Below are positions 22,681 through 30,939 of a stretch of DNA of 36,314 nt, piece after piece. This DNA comes from an uncultured Eubacteriales bacterium (GTDB lineage: Bacteria > Bacillota > Clostridia > Oscillospirales > Oscillospiraceae), in contig URPU01000013.1 of assembly GCA_900549865.1 (NCBI GenBank), positions 1 through 36,314 of the forward strand, given 5' to 3'. Position 1 is the first letter of the stretch; each line of letters starts with the position of its first letter. Position numbers and translations under genes: made by a program. The notes beneath the pieces are model-generated. The model did no database searches. It was not told where the DNA came from and saw only the letters and a program-made list of their open reading frames with translations.

Positions 22681-23984
22681 TCGCCGCCTTTCTTCTTCAT
22701 CAGATAGTAAGCGCCGCTGCCGCAGCCGACAAGAAGCAGCGCGGACACGGGGATGAGCCACCAGCCGGTGCTGTCGGTCGTCTTATTGACGCTGCCGGTA
22801 TTGTTGACGCCGTCAGCGCTGCCCGCGCCGACGTCATTTGTGCCGATAACGCCGGAGGTCGGCGTGGGGGGCGCGGTAACGGGCGCCGTGGCGTTGCTGG
22901 CAGGCTGATCCACCGTCAGGCCACCCTGAGAGGAGGAAACGGCGGTGGTATCCGTTCCGGCGGGGATGATTTCACTCTTATTGGCCTTGCAGATGGTGCA
23001 GGTGTAGAGGCGGGAGCCGTTGGACGTCGCCGTGGGCTGCTTGGTGATGACGCCCTCATCCCAGCTGTGGTCGGTCTTGGGGATGACCTCGGTCTGCGTG
23101 TCGCCGCACTCGCAGCTGCGCGTGCGGATGCCCGTGGAAATGCAGGTAGCTTCCTTGGTTATGACCCAGTCGCCGTACTCGTGGACGTGGTTTTCATCCT
23201 TCTGCGCGGCGGAATCGGCCTGCGTGCCGCCGGAGGCGGTGCCGTTCGACGCGGCGGCGCTGACGTTGACATAGAACACAGCGCTGGACATGCCGTAGCT
23301 CAGCTCAACTGCCGTCTGTCCGGCGGTGCTGAGCTTGGACGGGTACACGGAAAGGCCGCTGCCGTCGGCGGAATCCCAATAGCTGCCGTTGGAGTCGTAC
23401 ACACGCACGACAAGGCCGCGCAGGCTGACGCTCTCGCCCTGAGTATAGCTCGTCTTGGACGGGGTGTTGAGTATTTCAATGCCGCTGTAGTTGACGGCGA
23501 TCATGCGGGATTCGACCTCGACGCTGCGCGCATTGCCGACGACATTATAAACGCCGACGCAGTAATACGCCGTGCCGGGCGTCTGAGGGGGCGTATACAC
23601 GGAGGAATACGCGCCGGGGATGGCCGTCAGCGTTCCGTCACCGGAGAGATTCGCGGCGTACCACTGATAATGGACGCTGCCGCCGTCGGAGGCATAGGCC
23701 TCGACCTGAAGCGCAATGGGAATGTTGCCTATCGCGCCGGTCACGTCAGCCGGTTCGGACATGATGACCGGAACCGCGACGGAGGACGAAACGGGGTAAT
23801 CGTCCGTGACGTAGTTATCGCCGGACGACCAGCCGCTGTCATAGCTGCCGCCGCCTATGTAGTCGGGCTGGGGCAGACCGTATCCGTAATCGGGCTGGGG
23901 CAGCGCGCCCACAGCAAAGGCAGAGGCCGGCAGCAGGCAGAACACCAGCGCCAGCGCGAAAATCGTGGCCGTTATTTTTTTCAT
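22677..23984 (-). CDS. Cell-surface protein with Ig-like and His/Cys repeat modules
   Basis: This is an exported, membrane-anchored protein of 435 residues. A signal peptide (about 1-26) is followed by a Gly/Tyr/Pro/Asp linker with two QPDY units, then a bacterial Ig-like domain (about 65-155, with GSVHYQWYA and GTAYYCVGVYN). A second beta-rich domain follows at about 165-240 (KTSYTQGESVSLRGLVVRVYD), like Ig-fold group 4 modules. Two His/Cys repeats at about 265-345 (HEYGDWVITKEATC, HSWDEGVITKQPTAT) resemble repeats common in Clostridia surface proteins. A Thr/Pro-rich stalk and a C-terminal membrane helix plus KKKGGE end the chain. There is no LPxTG motif. The ATG follows TTTGGAGG. It is the first gene of a two-gene unit; adhesion or polymer binding is a guess. 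Confidence 0.85.
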   Translation of the reverse strand: MKKITATIFALALVFCLLPASAFAVGALPQPDYGYGLPQPDYIGGGSYDSGWSSGDNYVTDDYPVSSSVAVPVIMSEPADVTGAIGNIPIALQVEAYASDGGSVHYQWYAANLSGDGTLTAIPGAYSSVYTPPQTPGTAYYCVGVYNVVGNARSVEVESRMIAVNYSGIEILNTPSKTSYTQGESVSLRGLVVRVYDSNGSYWDSADGSGLSVYPSKLSTAGQTAVELSYGMSSAVFYVNVSAAASNGTASGGTQADSAAQKDENHVHEYGDWVITKEATCISTGIRTRSCECGDTQTEVIPKTDHSWDEGVITKQPTATSNGSRLYTCTICKANKSEIIPAGTDTTAVSSSQGGLTVDQPASNATAPVTAPPTPTSGVIGTNDVGAGSADGVNNTGSVNKTTDSTGWWLIPVSALLLVGCGSGAYYLMKKKGGE

Positions 23985-24059
23985 AGCTTATCCCTCCAAA
24001 TTCCTCACGCGGCGGCGCATACCGCCGCAGGTGCATCGGCATATATGTTCACAGCTTTT

Positions 24060-24088
24060 ATTATACAACGATATCCGCCGGGTTGCAC
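24060..24088 (-). promoter_or_regulatory. Promoter of the surface-protein unit
   Basis: Minus-strand GTGCAA (24083-24088), a 17-base spacer and TATAAT (24060-24065) lie about 75 bases before the start codon. A GC-rich hairpin can form in the leader. Confidence 0.6.
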
Positions 24089-24152
24089 TATTTTTTTGAC
24101 ATGTTCAGATAAAAAATGTTCCGTATTTTATATTATGTAAACCAATATCTCT

Positions 24153-26564
24153 TTACTTTTTTCTGTATCGGGCCTTTGTGGCCTCGACAAAGCTGTCTTT
24201 GCCGCCGTCCTCGCCGTTTATAAGCTTCATTACGGCCTCCATCTGCCCGTCGTCCAGCCGGCCGGACATCCTGCCCAGCGCGCGGTAGGGCACGTTCAGA
24301 AAATAGCTGAGGTTCGACGCGGCTTCCCACTGTCCCGCCGCGCCCAGCGCGTCATGCGCCAGCTTTATCGACCTGTACAGCGGGCGGCCAAGCCCCTTTT
24401 TGAGATATTCGCCCTGCGCGATATTGTCGTTCACGCCGAGCTTTGCATAGCGCCGCCAGCACGCGCGCGGCGGCTTGCGTCCGAGAAGCGCGGTAAAGCT
24501 TTCATCCGGGATGCAGAACACATCGGCCGCGCGGTAGGGCGCGAACTCATCGCCCTGATACGGGTCTTCGACCACCTCCCCTCCCCTGCGCACGCGCGCG
24601 GAAAGGCGGATATCGGCAGAGGATGCGCCGACGAGGATCTCATACTCGCCCGGCTCAACGACCCAGCGGTCAGCCTTCACGCTCCACACAGCGAAGCTGC
24701 GCTCATCAAGCGTTATGCACACCTCGCGCTGCTCTCCCGGTTCGAGATACACCCGCGCAAAGCCCTTCAACTCCTTCGCCGGGCGGAACATGCCGCCTGT
24801 GTGCGCCGCCACGTAAAGCTGCGCGACCTCCGCCCCGGCAAGGGAGCCGGTGTTTTTCACCGTGAAGCGCACCGTATCGCCGTCAATGCTCATGCCGTCG
24901 TACTCAAACTCCGTATAGCTCAGCCCAAAGCCGAACGGGTACATTGCCGGAACACCGGCCGTATCGTAATACCTGTAGCCGACGTATATCCCCTCGCGGT
25001 ATTCCGCCGTGGCCTCGCGGCCGGGGAAATACGGCGACGACGGCACAGCCGCGAGATTCAGCGGGACCGTCTCGCTGAGCTTGCCGGACGGGTTCGCCTG
25101 CCCGGTAAGCAGGCGCGCTATGGCCATCGCCCCGGCCTGTCCGCCGAGATAGCCGTGTATGACGGCCTTGGCGTATCTGTGCCACTGCATTTCAACGGCA
25201 CAGCCGCATGACAGCACGACGACGACATTCTTGTTCACCGCCGCGACGGCCTTGAGCAGGGCGAGCTGATTTTCCGGGAGGCGCATATCCGCCCTGTCCT
25301 CGCCCTCGGCCTCGCCGGGGTCGTCCAGACCGAGATACAGCAGCGCAACGTCGGCCTTCTTCGCAAGCTCCACCGCCTCCGCGGCAAGCTTTTCATTTGC
25401 CCGGCCGTTCTTTTCAAAGCCCTTGGCAAAGCCGGTGACGTTCATGCCGCACAGCGGGAGCGCCTGCACCGCCGTGTCCATAAGCGTCGGCACGATGCGT
25501 GAGCTTCCCGCCCCCTGATAGCGCGGCTGCGCCGCGAAAGCGCCGATGAGCGCCACGCGCCTTTCGCGCCCGGTTATGGGAAGTATCCCGTCCTCATTTT
25601 TCAGCAGGACGGCCGTCTCCTCCGCGACGCGCTGGGCAAACAGGTGATGCTGTGCGCGGTCATAGTCCGCGGGCTTTGAAAGCGCGCGCCCGGTCGTGAA
25701 CACCATCGTAAGGAGCCTGTCCACCTGCTCATCCAGCAGCGCCTCATCCAGCCGGCCATCACGCACGGCAGCGACGATATGCGCATCCGTTATGCCGCCG
25801 CAGGACGGCATTTCCAGCGTCATGCCCGCCTTTATGGAGGCGACTCTGTCGTTATTGGCGTTCCAGTCGCTCACGACGAGGCCGGTATAGCCCCACTCGT
25901 TGTAAAGGATATCGCGCAGAAGGTGCTCATTTTCGCCGGAATATTCACCGTTGACACGGTTATAGCTCGTCATGAGGCCTTTGACGCCGCCCTCCTTGAC
26001 GGCGATCTCAAACGCGGGGAGGTATATTTCGCGCAGCGTCCTTTCATCCAGCACGGAATCGACCGTCATGCGGTGCAGCTCCTGCGAGTTCGCGGCATAG
26101 TGCTTGACGCAGGCATACACGCCCTTTGACTGAATTCCGCGTATCATCGCCGCCGCCATTTTTCCGGCAAGCAGCGGATCTTCTGAGAAATATTCAAAAT
26201 TGCGGCCGCAGAGAGGGCTGCGCTTGATGTTGACGCCAGGACCGAGAACCATGCTGACGTTTTCGGCGACGGTCTCCGCCCCGATGTGCGCGCCGAGCTG
26301 CTCCATAAGCGCCTCATCCCACGTGTTCGCAAGGCCCGAGGCCGTGGGGTAGCACGTGGCGGGCACGGTGCGCCCCAAGCCGATATCCGCGCCCGCGCCG
26401 ACCTTCTTGCGCAGGCCGTGCGGCCCGTCGGTCATCATCGCCTGTGGAATGCCCAGTCTGTCCACAGCCTTGGTATGCCAGAAGTCCGCCCCCGACATGA
26501 GCGAGGCCTTTTCCTCCAGCGTCATATGTTCGATAAGGAAACCGTAGTTATATTTCCGCTTCAT
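24153..26564 (-). CDS. GH3 beta-glycosidase (beta-glucosidase/xylosidase type)
   Basis: This is a family GH3 retaining glycoside hydrolase of 803 residues. The N-terminal TIM-barrel-like domain carries the catalytic-nucleophile motif VVSDWNA with Asp near residue 232, and KHYAANSQELHR upstream, the usual KHF/KHY motif. A second alpha/beta domain follows (GTFR-like start, EGEDRADMRLPENQ), then a fibronectin type III-like C-terminal domain and a further 170-residue tail. There is no signal peptide, so it works in the cytoplasm on imported oligosaccharides. The ATG at 26562-26564 is chosen because GGAGG is eight bases upstream; an in-frame extension to 26765 lacks family similarity. It follows a small gene and ends before the surface-protein promoter. 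Substrate preference (glucoside, xyloside) is open. Confidence 0.92.
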   Translation of the reverse strand: MKRKYNYGFLIEHMTLEEKASLMSGADFWHTKAVDRLGIPQAMMTDGPHGLRKKVGAGADIGLGRTVPATCYPTASGLANTWDEALMEQLGAHIGAETVAENVSMVLGPGVNIKRSPLCGRNFEYFSEDPLLAGKMAAAMIRGIQSKGVYACVKHYAANSQELHRMTVDSVLDERTLREIYLPAFEIAVKEGGVKGLMTSYNRVNGEYSGENEHLLRDILYNEWGYTGLVVSDWNANNDRVASIKAGMTLEMPSCGGITDAHIVAAVRDGRLDEALLDEQVDRLLTMVFTTGRALSKPADYDRAQHHLFAQRVAEETAVLLKNEDGILPITGRERRVALIGAFAAQPRYQGAGSSRIVPTLMDTAVQALPLCGMNVTGFAKGFEKNGRANEKLAAEAVELAKKADVALLYLGLDDPGEAEGEDRADMRLPENQLALLKAVAAVNKNVVVVLSCGCAVEMQWHRYAKAVIHGYLGGQAGAMAIARLLTGQANPSGKLSETVPLNLAAVPSSPYFPGREATAEYREGIYVGYRYYDTAGVPAMYPFGFGLSYTEFEYDGMSIDGDTVRFTVKNTGSLAGAEVAQLYVAAHTGGMFRPAKELKGFARVYLEPGEQREVCITLDERSFAVWSVKADRWVVEPGEYEILVGASSADIRLSARVRRGGEVVEDPYQGDEFAPYRAADVFCIPDESFTALLGRKPPRACWRRYAKLGVNDNIAQGEYLKKGLGRPLYRSIKLAHDALGAAGQWEAASNLSYFLNVPYRALGRMSGRLDDGQMEAVMKLINGEDGGKDSFVEATKARYRKK

Positions 26565-26580
26565 AAATGCGCCCTCCCGT

Positions 26581-26874
26581 TCAAAATACATGTCCATCCG
26601 GCACGGTCTGCGCGGCGGGCGCAGTCTTGGCGCGGCGCGAAAACAGGCCCCCGAGGAAAACACGCAGCCTGAACTGCCTGTAGGCGCGCAGCCGCGCGCG
26701 CTTTTCATCCGCCGAAAGGGCGGCAAGGCTTTCCAGCCAGTAGTTATATCTGAGCTTTTCCGCAATCTTAAAGGCTTTTTTCTCCTGCGGTCCGGCGTAG
26801 CCGTGCATCAGGGCGACATACTCCTTTGCCCGCGCGGCGGCTTCTTTTTTATAGCGCCTGTCTCTCGCGTTCAT
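26581..26874 (-). CDS. Small basic protein of unknown function, 97 aa
   Basis: I do not recognise a family. The predicted product is highly basic and helical, with a KKEAAARAKEYVALMHGYAG start and a RARLRAYRQFRLRVFLGGLF stretch near its C-terminus that may be amphipathic. The start ATG at 26872-26874 follows GGAGGAG. It ends 16 bases before the GH3 start and is co-transcribed with it. The frame has no match to a transporter or regulator. Confidence 0.6.
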   Translation of the reverse strand: MNARDRRYKKEAAARAKEYVALMHGYAGPQEKKAFKIAEKLRYNYWLESLAALSADEKRARLRAYRQFRLRVFLGGLFSRRAKTAPAAQTVPDGHVF

Positions 26875-26915
26875 AAAGCTCCTCCATGACTCCATAATAC
26901 ATTTGTATATAATAT

Positions 26916-26944
26916 ATCATAACACAGCTGCGCCGGGTTTGGAA
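26916..26944 (-). promoter_or_regulatory. Promoter of the small-protein/GH3 operon
   Basis: Minus-strand TTCCAA (26939-26944), 17 bases and TATGAT (26916-26921) precede the first gene by about 42 bases. The sequence is AT-rich around the -10 box. Confidence 0.5.
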
Positions 26945-26993
26945 GCACTATTGTGTTTTTTTCGCGCGAAGAATAAAAAACTCACTTTTTCTA

Positions 26994-27022
26994 TTGAAAT
27001 TTGCTCCGCGGCATGTTATACT
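26994..27022 (+). promoter_or_regulatory. Promoter of tRNA-Gly
   Basis: TTGAAA (26994-26999), exactly 17 bases and TATACT (27017-27022) lie ten bases upstream of the mature tRNA 5' end, a compact stable-RNA promoter. The gap from 26896 to 27320 contains only the two divergent promoters, the tRNA and two terminators. Confidence 0.8.
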
Positions 27023-27032
27023 ATCCAAGCTT

Positions 27033-27106
27033 GCAGGGTTGGTATATCGGTATTACTCCAGCTTCCCAAGCTGGCTAGGCGGGTTCGACTCCCGTACCCT
27101 GCTCCA
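27033..27106 (+). tRNA. tRNA-Gly (anticodon CCC)
   Basis: This is a 74-base tRNA with encoded CCA. The acceptor stem GCAGGGT pairs with ACCCTGC, followed by discriminator T. The anticodon stem CCAGC/GCTGG has loop TTCCCAA, so the anticodon is CCC (glycine codon GGG). The T-arm is GCGGG-TTCGACT-CCCGT. The D-arm is short, with the GG of the D-loop present. It has its own promoter and terminators and stands about 800 bases from the cas genes, with tfoX between. Confidence 0.95.
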
Positions 27107-27116
27107 CATTTTGAGG

Positions 27117-27150
27117 AATCCCGTGGTTATTGAAACTGCGGGATTTTCTT
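27117..27150 (+). terminator. tRNA terminator 1
   Basis: AATCCCG (27117-27123) pairs with CGGGATT (27139-27145), followed by a T-rich run. It ends the tRNA-Gly transcript. Confidence 0.7.
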
Positions 27151-27161
27151 TGATAGGCTGC

Positions 27162-27201
27162 GCAGTGCAGACGGGAAACCGTCTGCACTGCTTTTCTTTT
27201 T
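27162..27201 (+). terminator. tRNA terminator 2, strong
   Basis: A 13-bp perfect stem (GCAGTGCAGACGG / CCGTCTGCACTGC), capped by a GAAA loop, is followed by TTTTCTTTTTT. It doubles the stop after the tRNA and insulates the following gene. Confidence 0.9.
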
Positions 27202-27320
27202 TAAATTTTAAATCGCTTGGCGCACTTGGCGGGAGGATGTCTATTCATTATAATAACATAGCATACAGCAGCAAAACACGGCCAACGCGAAAAATGTGAA
27301 AAATGCAAGGAGAACGAATT

Positions 27321-27635
27321 ATGGCAACGACTGCGGATTATATGGAATATGTTATGGATCAGCTGCGCGGTTTTGACGGCGTGCGCAGCCGGAAGATGTT
27401 CGGCGAGTACATGGTGTACATCAATGAAAAGCCGGTCCTTCTCGTCTGCGACAACATCGTCATGGTGAAGAAGCTGCCGGAGATTAAGGAGCTGATGAAG
27501 GACGCCGAATGCGGCTTCCCCTATGACGGCGCGAAGGAGCACTATATTCTTGATCTTGAAAGTCCCTCAGCCAAGGACGTCATCACCGTGCTGGAGGAGA
27601 TAACTCCGGTGCGGAAGAAAAAGGCGAAGGGGTGA
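27321..27635 (+). CDS. TfoX/Sxy N-terminal domain protein
   Basis: This is a 104-residue TfoX N-terminal domain, a small alpha/beta fold with characteristic SRKMFGEYMVYI at about 22-33 and VCDNIVMVKKLP at about 40-51. In gamma-proteobacteria longer Sxy/TfoX proteins control competence. Stand-alone short versions are widespread in Firmicutes with unknown roles, so no competence claim is made. The start ATG at 27321 has AAGGAG upstream; an earlier in-frame start at 27303 lies before that site. It ends with a Lys-rich tail. It has no obvious functional link to its cas or tRNA neighbours. Confidence 0.85.
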   Translation: MATTADYMEYVMDQLRGFDGVRSRKMFGEYMVYINEKPVLLVCDNIVMVKKLPEIKELMKDAECGFPYDGAKEHYILDLESPSAKDVITVLEEITPVRKKKAKG

Positions 27636-27682
27636 AGAGGGCAAAATATATAATTGTCAAAAAATAATTGCAAATTTCTTTG

Positions 27683-27710
27683 TTGATTTTGTTCATTTAT
27701 GTGATATAAT
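27683..27710 (+). promoter_or_regulatory. Promoter of the type I-C cas operon
   Basis: TTGATT (27683-27688), 16 bases and a perfect TATAAT (27705-27710) lie in an AT-rich stretch 129 bases before cas3. The leader between them has no coding content I would support. Confidence 0.7.
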
Positions 27711-27838
27711 GTAAATATCTCACAGCATTCTATCCGGAAGCATTATTGAGTCAGTGCCAGCGGGCATGGATGACCGGCGGGTCAGCGGCAGACGTAAATA
27801 ATTATTTTGCAGGCCTTGAGCAAGAAAGGGATGACTTC

Positions 27839-30202
27839 ATGAAATATCTCGCTCATATCGAAGCAGAAAACGGGCAGGAAAAATGTCAGGAAGTTTATCA
27901 CCATCTTGTATCGGCGGCAAGCAAGGCCAAGGCTGATCTCGACAGATGCGGGCTGGGCAATTCGGCATACCTTGCCGGGCTGCTGCACGACATGGGGAAA
28001 TGTACCCTTGCTTTTCAGGACTATCTCAAAAAGGGTGATTTAAGCAAAAGGGGCAGCGTAATACACACTTTTCAGGGGTGCAGATACGTACTTGAAAGCT
28101 TTCATGACAAAAGCGATCTGGACGCAATAGCTGCATCTGAGATCATCGCGTATGCTATCGGCGCCCATCATGGACTTTTTGACTGCATAGACAGCGCGCA
28201 TGGTTCAGGCCTCAAGTACAGAATTGAAAGAGACGGAACCGGCTACGATGAAGCAGTCAAAAATTTCTTCTCACTCGGGTTCAGCGAGGCAGAAATAAAA
28301 GAGCTTTTCTCGCTTGCAAAGCAGGAACTCGGAGGCGTTTTCAACAAGATCTCCGAAAGTTATGAGGATGACAACGAATTCAGCTTTCAAACAGGCATGC
28401 TCACAAGGCTGATATTATCAGCGCTTATCGACGGTGACAGATATGACACGGCTAATTTTAAAATAGGAGTTCCTGCCGCGTCCTTTCCCGGCAGCATGGC
28501 AGAGATTTGGGCCGGCAGACTCCGTTATGCAGAGGAAAAGCTTCAAGAATTTCCGTGCGAGACCGAAATTGATAAAGCTCGGCGAAGGATATCCGATATA
28601 TGCAAAGAAAAGGCGCAGATGTCATGCGGAATATATAGGCTGAATGTTCCGACAGGAGGCGGAAAAACGTTAAGCTCACTGCGATATGCACTGGCGCACG
28701 CAGCGGCATATAACAAGCGTCGAATTATATTCACATCTCCGCTGTTGTCGATCCTTGAGCAAAACGCAGCTGTGATCCGCCAATATATCCATGATGACAG
28801 CATGATACTTGAGCATCATTCAAATGTCGTACAGACAGAAAACAAAACAGACGAGCTTGATGAAAAGGAGCTATGGTCGCAAAGCTGGGATGCACCGGTC
28901 ATTATCACAACAATGGTGCAGCTCCTCAACACTTTGTTCGACGGAAGAACGTCATCAATACGCAGATTTCAATCACTTTGCAGCAGCATAATTATAATCG
29001 ACGAGGTGCAGACTGTACCGTCAAAGCTCATAACGATGTTTAACATGGCGATCAGATTCCTATCTGAGTATTGCGGGGCGACAGTCGTTCTCTGCTCCGC
29101 AACTCAGCCCAGATTTGATTTGGCCGCACATCCGCTGAAAGGTATTCCTCCGGATATCGTTCCCTACAGCAAAGATATCTGGGCCGCATTCGAGCGAACA
29201 AAAATCGAGCCGCTGGAGAGCACAAGGCTGGAGGATATTCCGGCCGCCATAACAAGCGAAATGGACGAGGCAGAAAGTCTGCTTGTGATATGCAACAAGA
29301 AGGACGAAGCGGCATATCTCTTTGCGCATACAAAATCGCGGGAATGGACAAGCTTTCACCTATCCGCGGGAATGTGCATGCACCACAGGATCAAAACTGT
29401 TGACCGCCTCAAGGCGGCATTAAAGAACAAAGAAAAGGTACTGTGCATATCAACGCAGGTCATTGAGGCGGGCGTCGATATTTCATTCAGCAAGGTGATC
29501 CGGTTCACAGCTGGGATGGACAGCGTCGTTCAGGCTGCGGGGCGGTGCAACAGGAACGGCGAGGCTGGGAAAACCCGCCCTGTATATATTTTGAATTGCA
29601 GCGATGAACGCCTCGGCAAGCTGGAGGATATCCGTCTTGGCAAGACCGCCTCAACAGAGCTGTTGGATAGATTTCAACATGTTCCGGAAGAATTCGATCA
29701 TCAGCTTTCCTCTGAAAAAGCGATTTCGTATTATTACAAGACTCTATACCGCGAAATGAAGGCAAACTCTCAGGATTATTACTCCGCCAAGGCAGGAACA
29801 ACACTATTTGATTTGTTGTCGCAAAACAGAAAATATATCGTGAACAGCAAAGATTGCGATGATTTCTGTCTGTGGCAGGCATTTAAAACAGCCGGGCAGA
29901 TATTCTCCGTGTTCGACGAGAATACGACCGATATCATCGTGCCATACGAAAGCGGCGAGGAGCTCATTTCCCTGTTGTGCAGCGAAAAAGCACTGTATGA
30001 TGAGCGATTCCGTGAAGCGCTTATAAAAAAAGCCGCACCGTACACCGTATCTGTATACGAATATCAGAGAAAGCAATTGGAAGCAAGCGGCGCGCTTGCG
30101 TCGATATGTGATGGAAACGCACTGGCGGTTTTGCCGGGGTTCTACGATGAAGCGATGGGCCTTATGCCAGAGGCAAACACTCAATCTTTTTTGGAGGTGT
30201 AG
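27839..30202 (+). CDS. cas3: CRISPR-associated helicase/nuclease Cas3 (type I-C)
   Basis: This is the effector nuclease-helicase that degrades DNA marked by Cascade, 787 residues. The N-terminal HD nuclease domain includes YHHL near 20 and LLHDMGK near 47-53, plus AYAIGAHHG. The superfamily 2 helicase follows: Walker A VPTGGGKTL near 270, DEVQ box near 387 (type I-C form instead of DEAH), then QVIEAGVDIS and GRCNRNGE near 568. I chose the ATG at 27839 because GAAAGGG is upstream and MKYLAHI is the normal family start; a TTG at 27746 would add 31 residues unlike the family. It is the first gene of the operon. Confidence 0.95.
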   Translation: MKYLAHIEAENGQEKCQEVYHHLVSAASKAKADLDRCGLGNSAYLAGLLHDMGKCTLAFQDYLKKGDLSKRGSVIHTFQGCRYVLESFHDKSDLDAIAASEIIAYAIGAHHGLFDCIDSAHGSGLKYRIERDGTGYDEAVKNFFSLGFSEAEIKELFSLAKQELGGVFNKISESYEDDNEFSFQTGMLTRLILSALIDGDRYDTANFKIGVPAASFPGSMAEIWAGRLRYAEEKLQEFPCETEIDKARRRISDICKEKAQMSCGIYRLNVPTGGGKTLSSLRYALAHAAAYNKRRIIFTSPLLSILEQNAAVIRQYIHDDSMILEHHSNVVQTENKTDELDEKELWSQSWDAPVIITTMVQLLNTLFDGRTSSIRRFQSLCSSIIIIDEVQTVPSKLITMFNMAIRFLSEYCGATVVLCSATQPRFDLAAHPLKGIPPDIVPYSKDIWAAFERTKIEPLESTRLEDIPAAITSEMDEAESLLVICNKKDEAAYLFAHTKSREWTSFHLSAGMCMHHRIKTVDRLKAALKNKEKVLCISTQVIEAGVDISFSKVIRFTAGMDSVVQAAGRCNRNGEAGKTRPVYILNCSDERLGKLEDIRLGKTASTELLDRFQHVPEEFDHQLSSEKAISYYYKTLYREMKANSQDYYSAKAGTTLFDLLSQNRKYIVNSKDCDDFCLWQAFKTAGQIFSVFDENTTDIIVPYESGEELISLLCSEKALYDERFREALIKKAAPYTVSVYEYQRKQLEASGALASICDGNALAVLPGFYDEAMGLMPEANTQSFLEV

Positions 30203-30204
30203 GT

Positions 30205-30939
30205 TTGAAAAACACAGAACATGACAACACTGTGGAGTTTATGGTAACGGGAGACTACGGCCTTTTTACGGACCCGATAATGCGCGTCGGCGGAGAAAAG
30301 TGCACCTATCAGATACCAACCTATGAGGCACTGAAGGGCATACTGCAATCGGTTTATTGGAAGCCAACTATAATTTGGTATATTGACGCCGTCCGCATTA
30401 TGAATCCCATTCAGATGGAATCAAAAGGAATGCGGACAATAAAATACGGCGGCGGAAACGACCTGAGCTATTATACATACCTGAAAAAATGCGCATATCA
30501 GGTACGCGCTCATTTCGAGTGGAACGAGAACAGGCCAGAGCTTGTTCAGGACAGGAATGAAAACAAGCACCATGAAATCGCAAAGCGCATGATAAAGAAA
30601 GGCGGCCGCAGAGATATTTTTCTTGGCGCGCGCGAATGTCAGGGATATGTTGAGCCATGCGTTTTCGACAGCGGGAAAGGCGCGTATGATGACATTCCCG
30701 AGCTCAGCTTTGGGCTGATGTATCATGGGATAACTTATGCCGATGAAAGCTATTCCTCCGAGACTGAGGGGAAAATGACCGTTAACCTCTGGTACCCTGT
30801 TATGAAAAACGGCGTAATAAAATTTCCGAGGCCTGAAGAATGTCCTGTGCATAAGCCTGTACGGAATATGAAAATGAAAAAGTTTGGCGAAACTGAAAAC
30901 AACTTTACCGGTCTTGGAGAATTCAGGGAGGTGACATGA
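30205..30939 (+). CDS. cas5c: CRISPR-associated Cas5c (type I-C crRNA endonuclease)
   Basis: In type I-C, Cas5c (Cas5d) replaces Cas6: it cuts the repeat and stays on the 5' handle in Cascade. The length is 244 residues. Family marks are the N-terminal ferredoxin-like strand VEFMVTGDYGLFTDP, PTYEALKGILQSVYWKP, a conserved NPIQ region and FLGARECQGYVEP. Tyr and His residues near the N-terminal third (about 35-50 and 110-130) include the likely catalytic set. The start is TTG at 30205-30207, with GGAGG seven bases upstream, and cas3 ends two bases earlier. No cas6 is present, as expected. Confidence 0.93.
   Translation: MKNTEHDNTVEFMVTGDYGLFTDPIMRVGGEKCTYQIPTYEALKGILQSVYWKPTIIWYIDAVRIMNPIQMESKGMRTIKYGGGNDLSYYTYLKKCAYQVRAHFEWNENRPELVQDRNENKHHEIAKRMIKKGGRRDIFLGARECQGYVEPCVFDSGKGAYDDIPELSFGLMYHGITYADESYSSETEGKMTVNLWYPVMKNGVIKFPRPEECPVHKPVRNMKMKKFGETENNFTGLGEFREVT

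Noticed and set aside
22198..22761. Longer version of the small lipoprotein starting at 22761
   Set aside because: The extension lies inside the upstream surface-protein gene, and a signal peptide only appears from the GTG at 22680.
27746..27838. Upstream TTG start for cas3
   Set aside because: No ribosome site and 31 residues unlike Cas3; the ATG at 27839 has a good site and the family start MKYLAHI.
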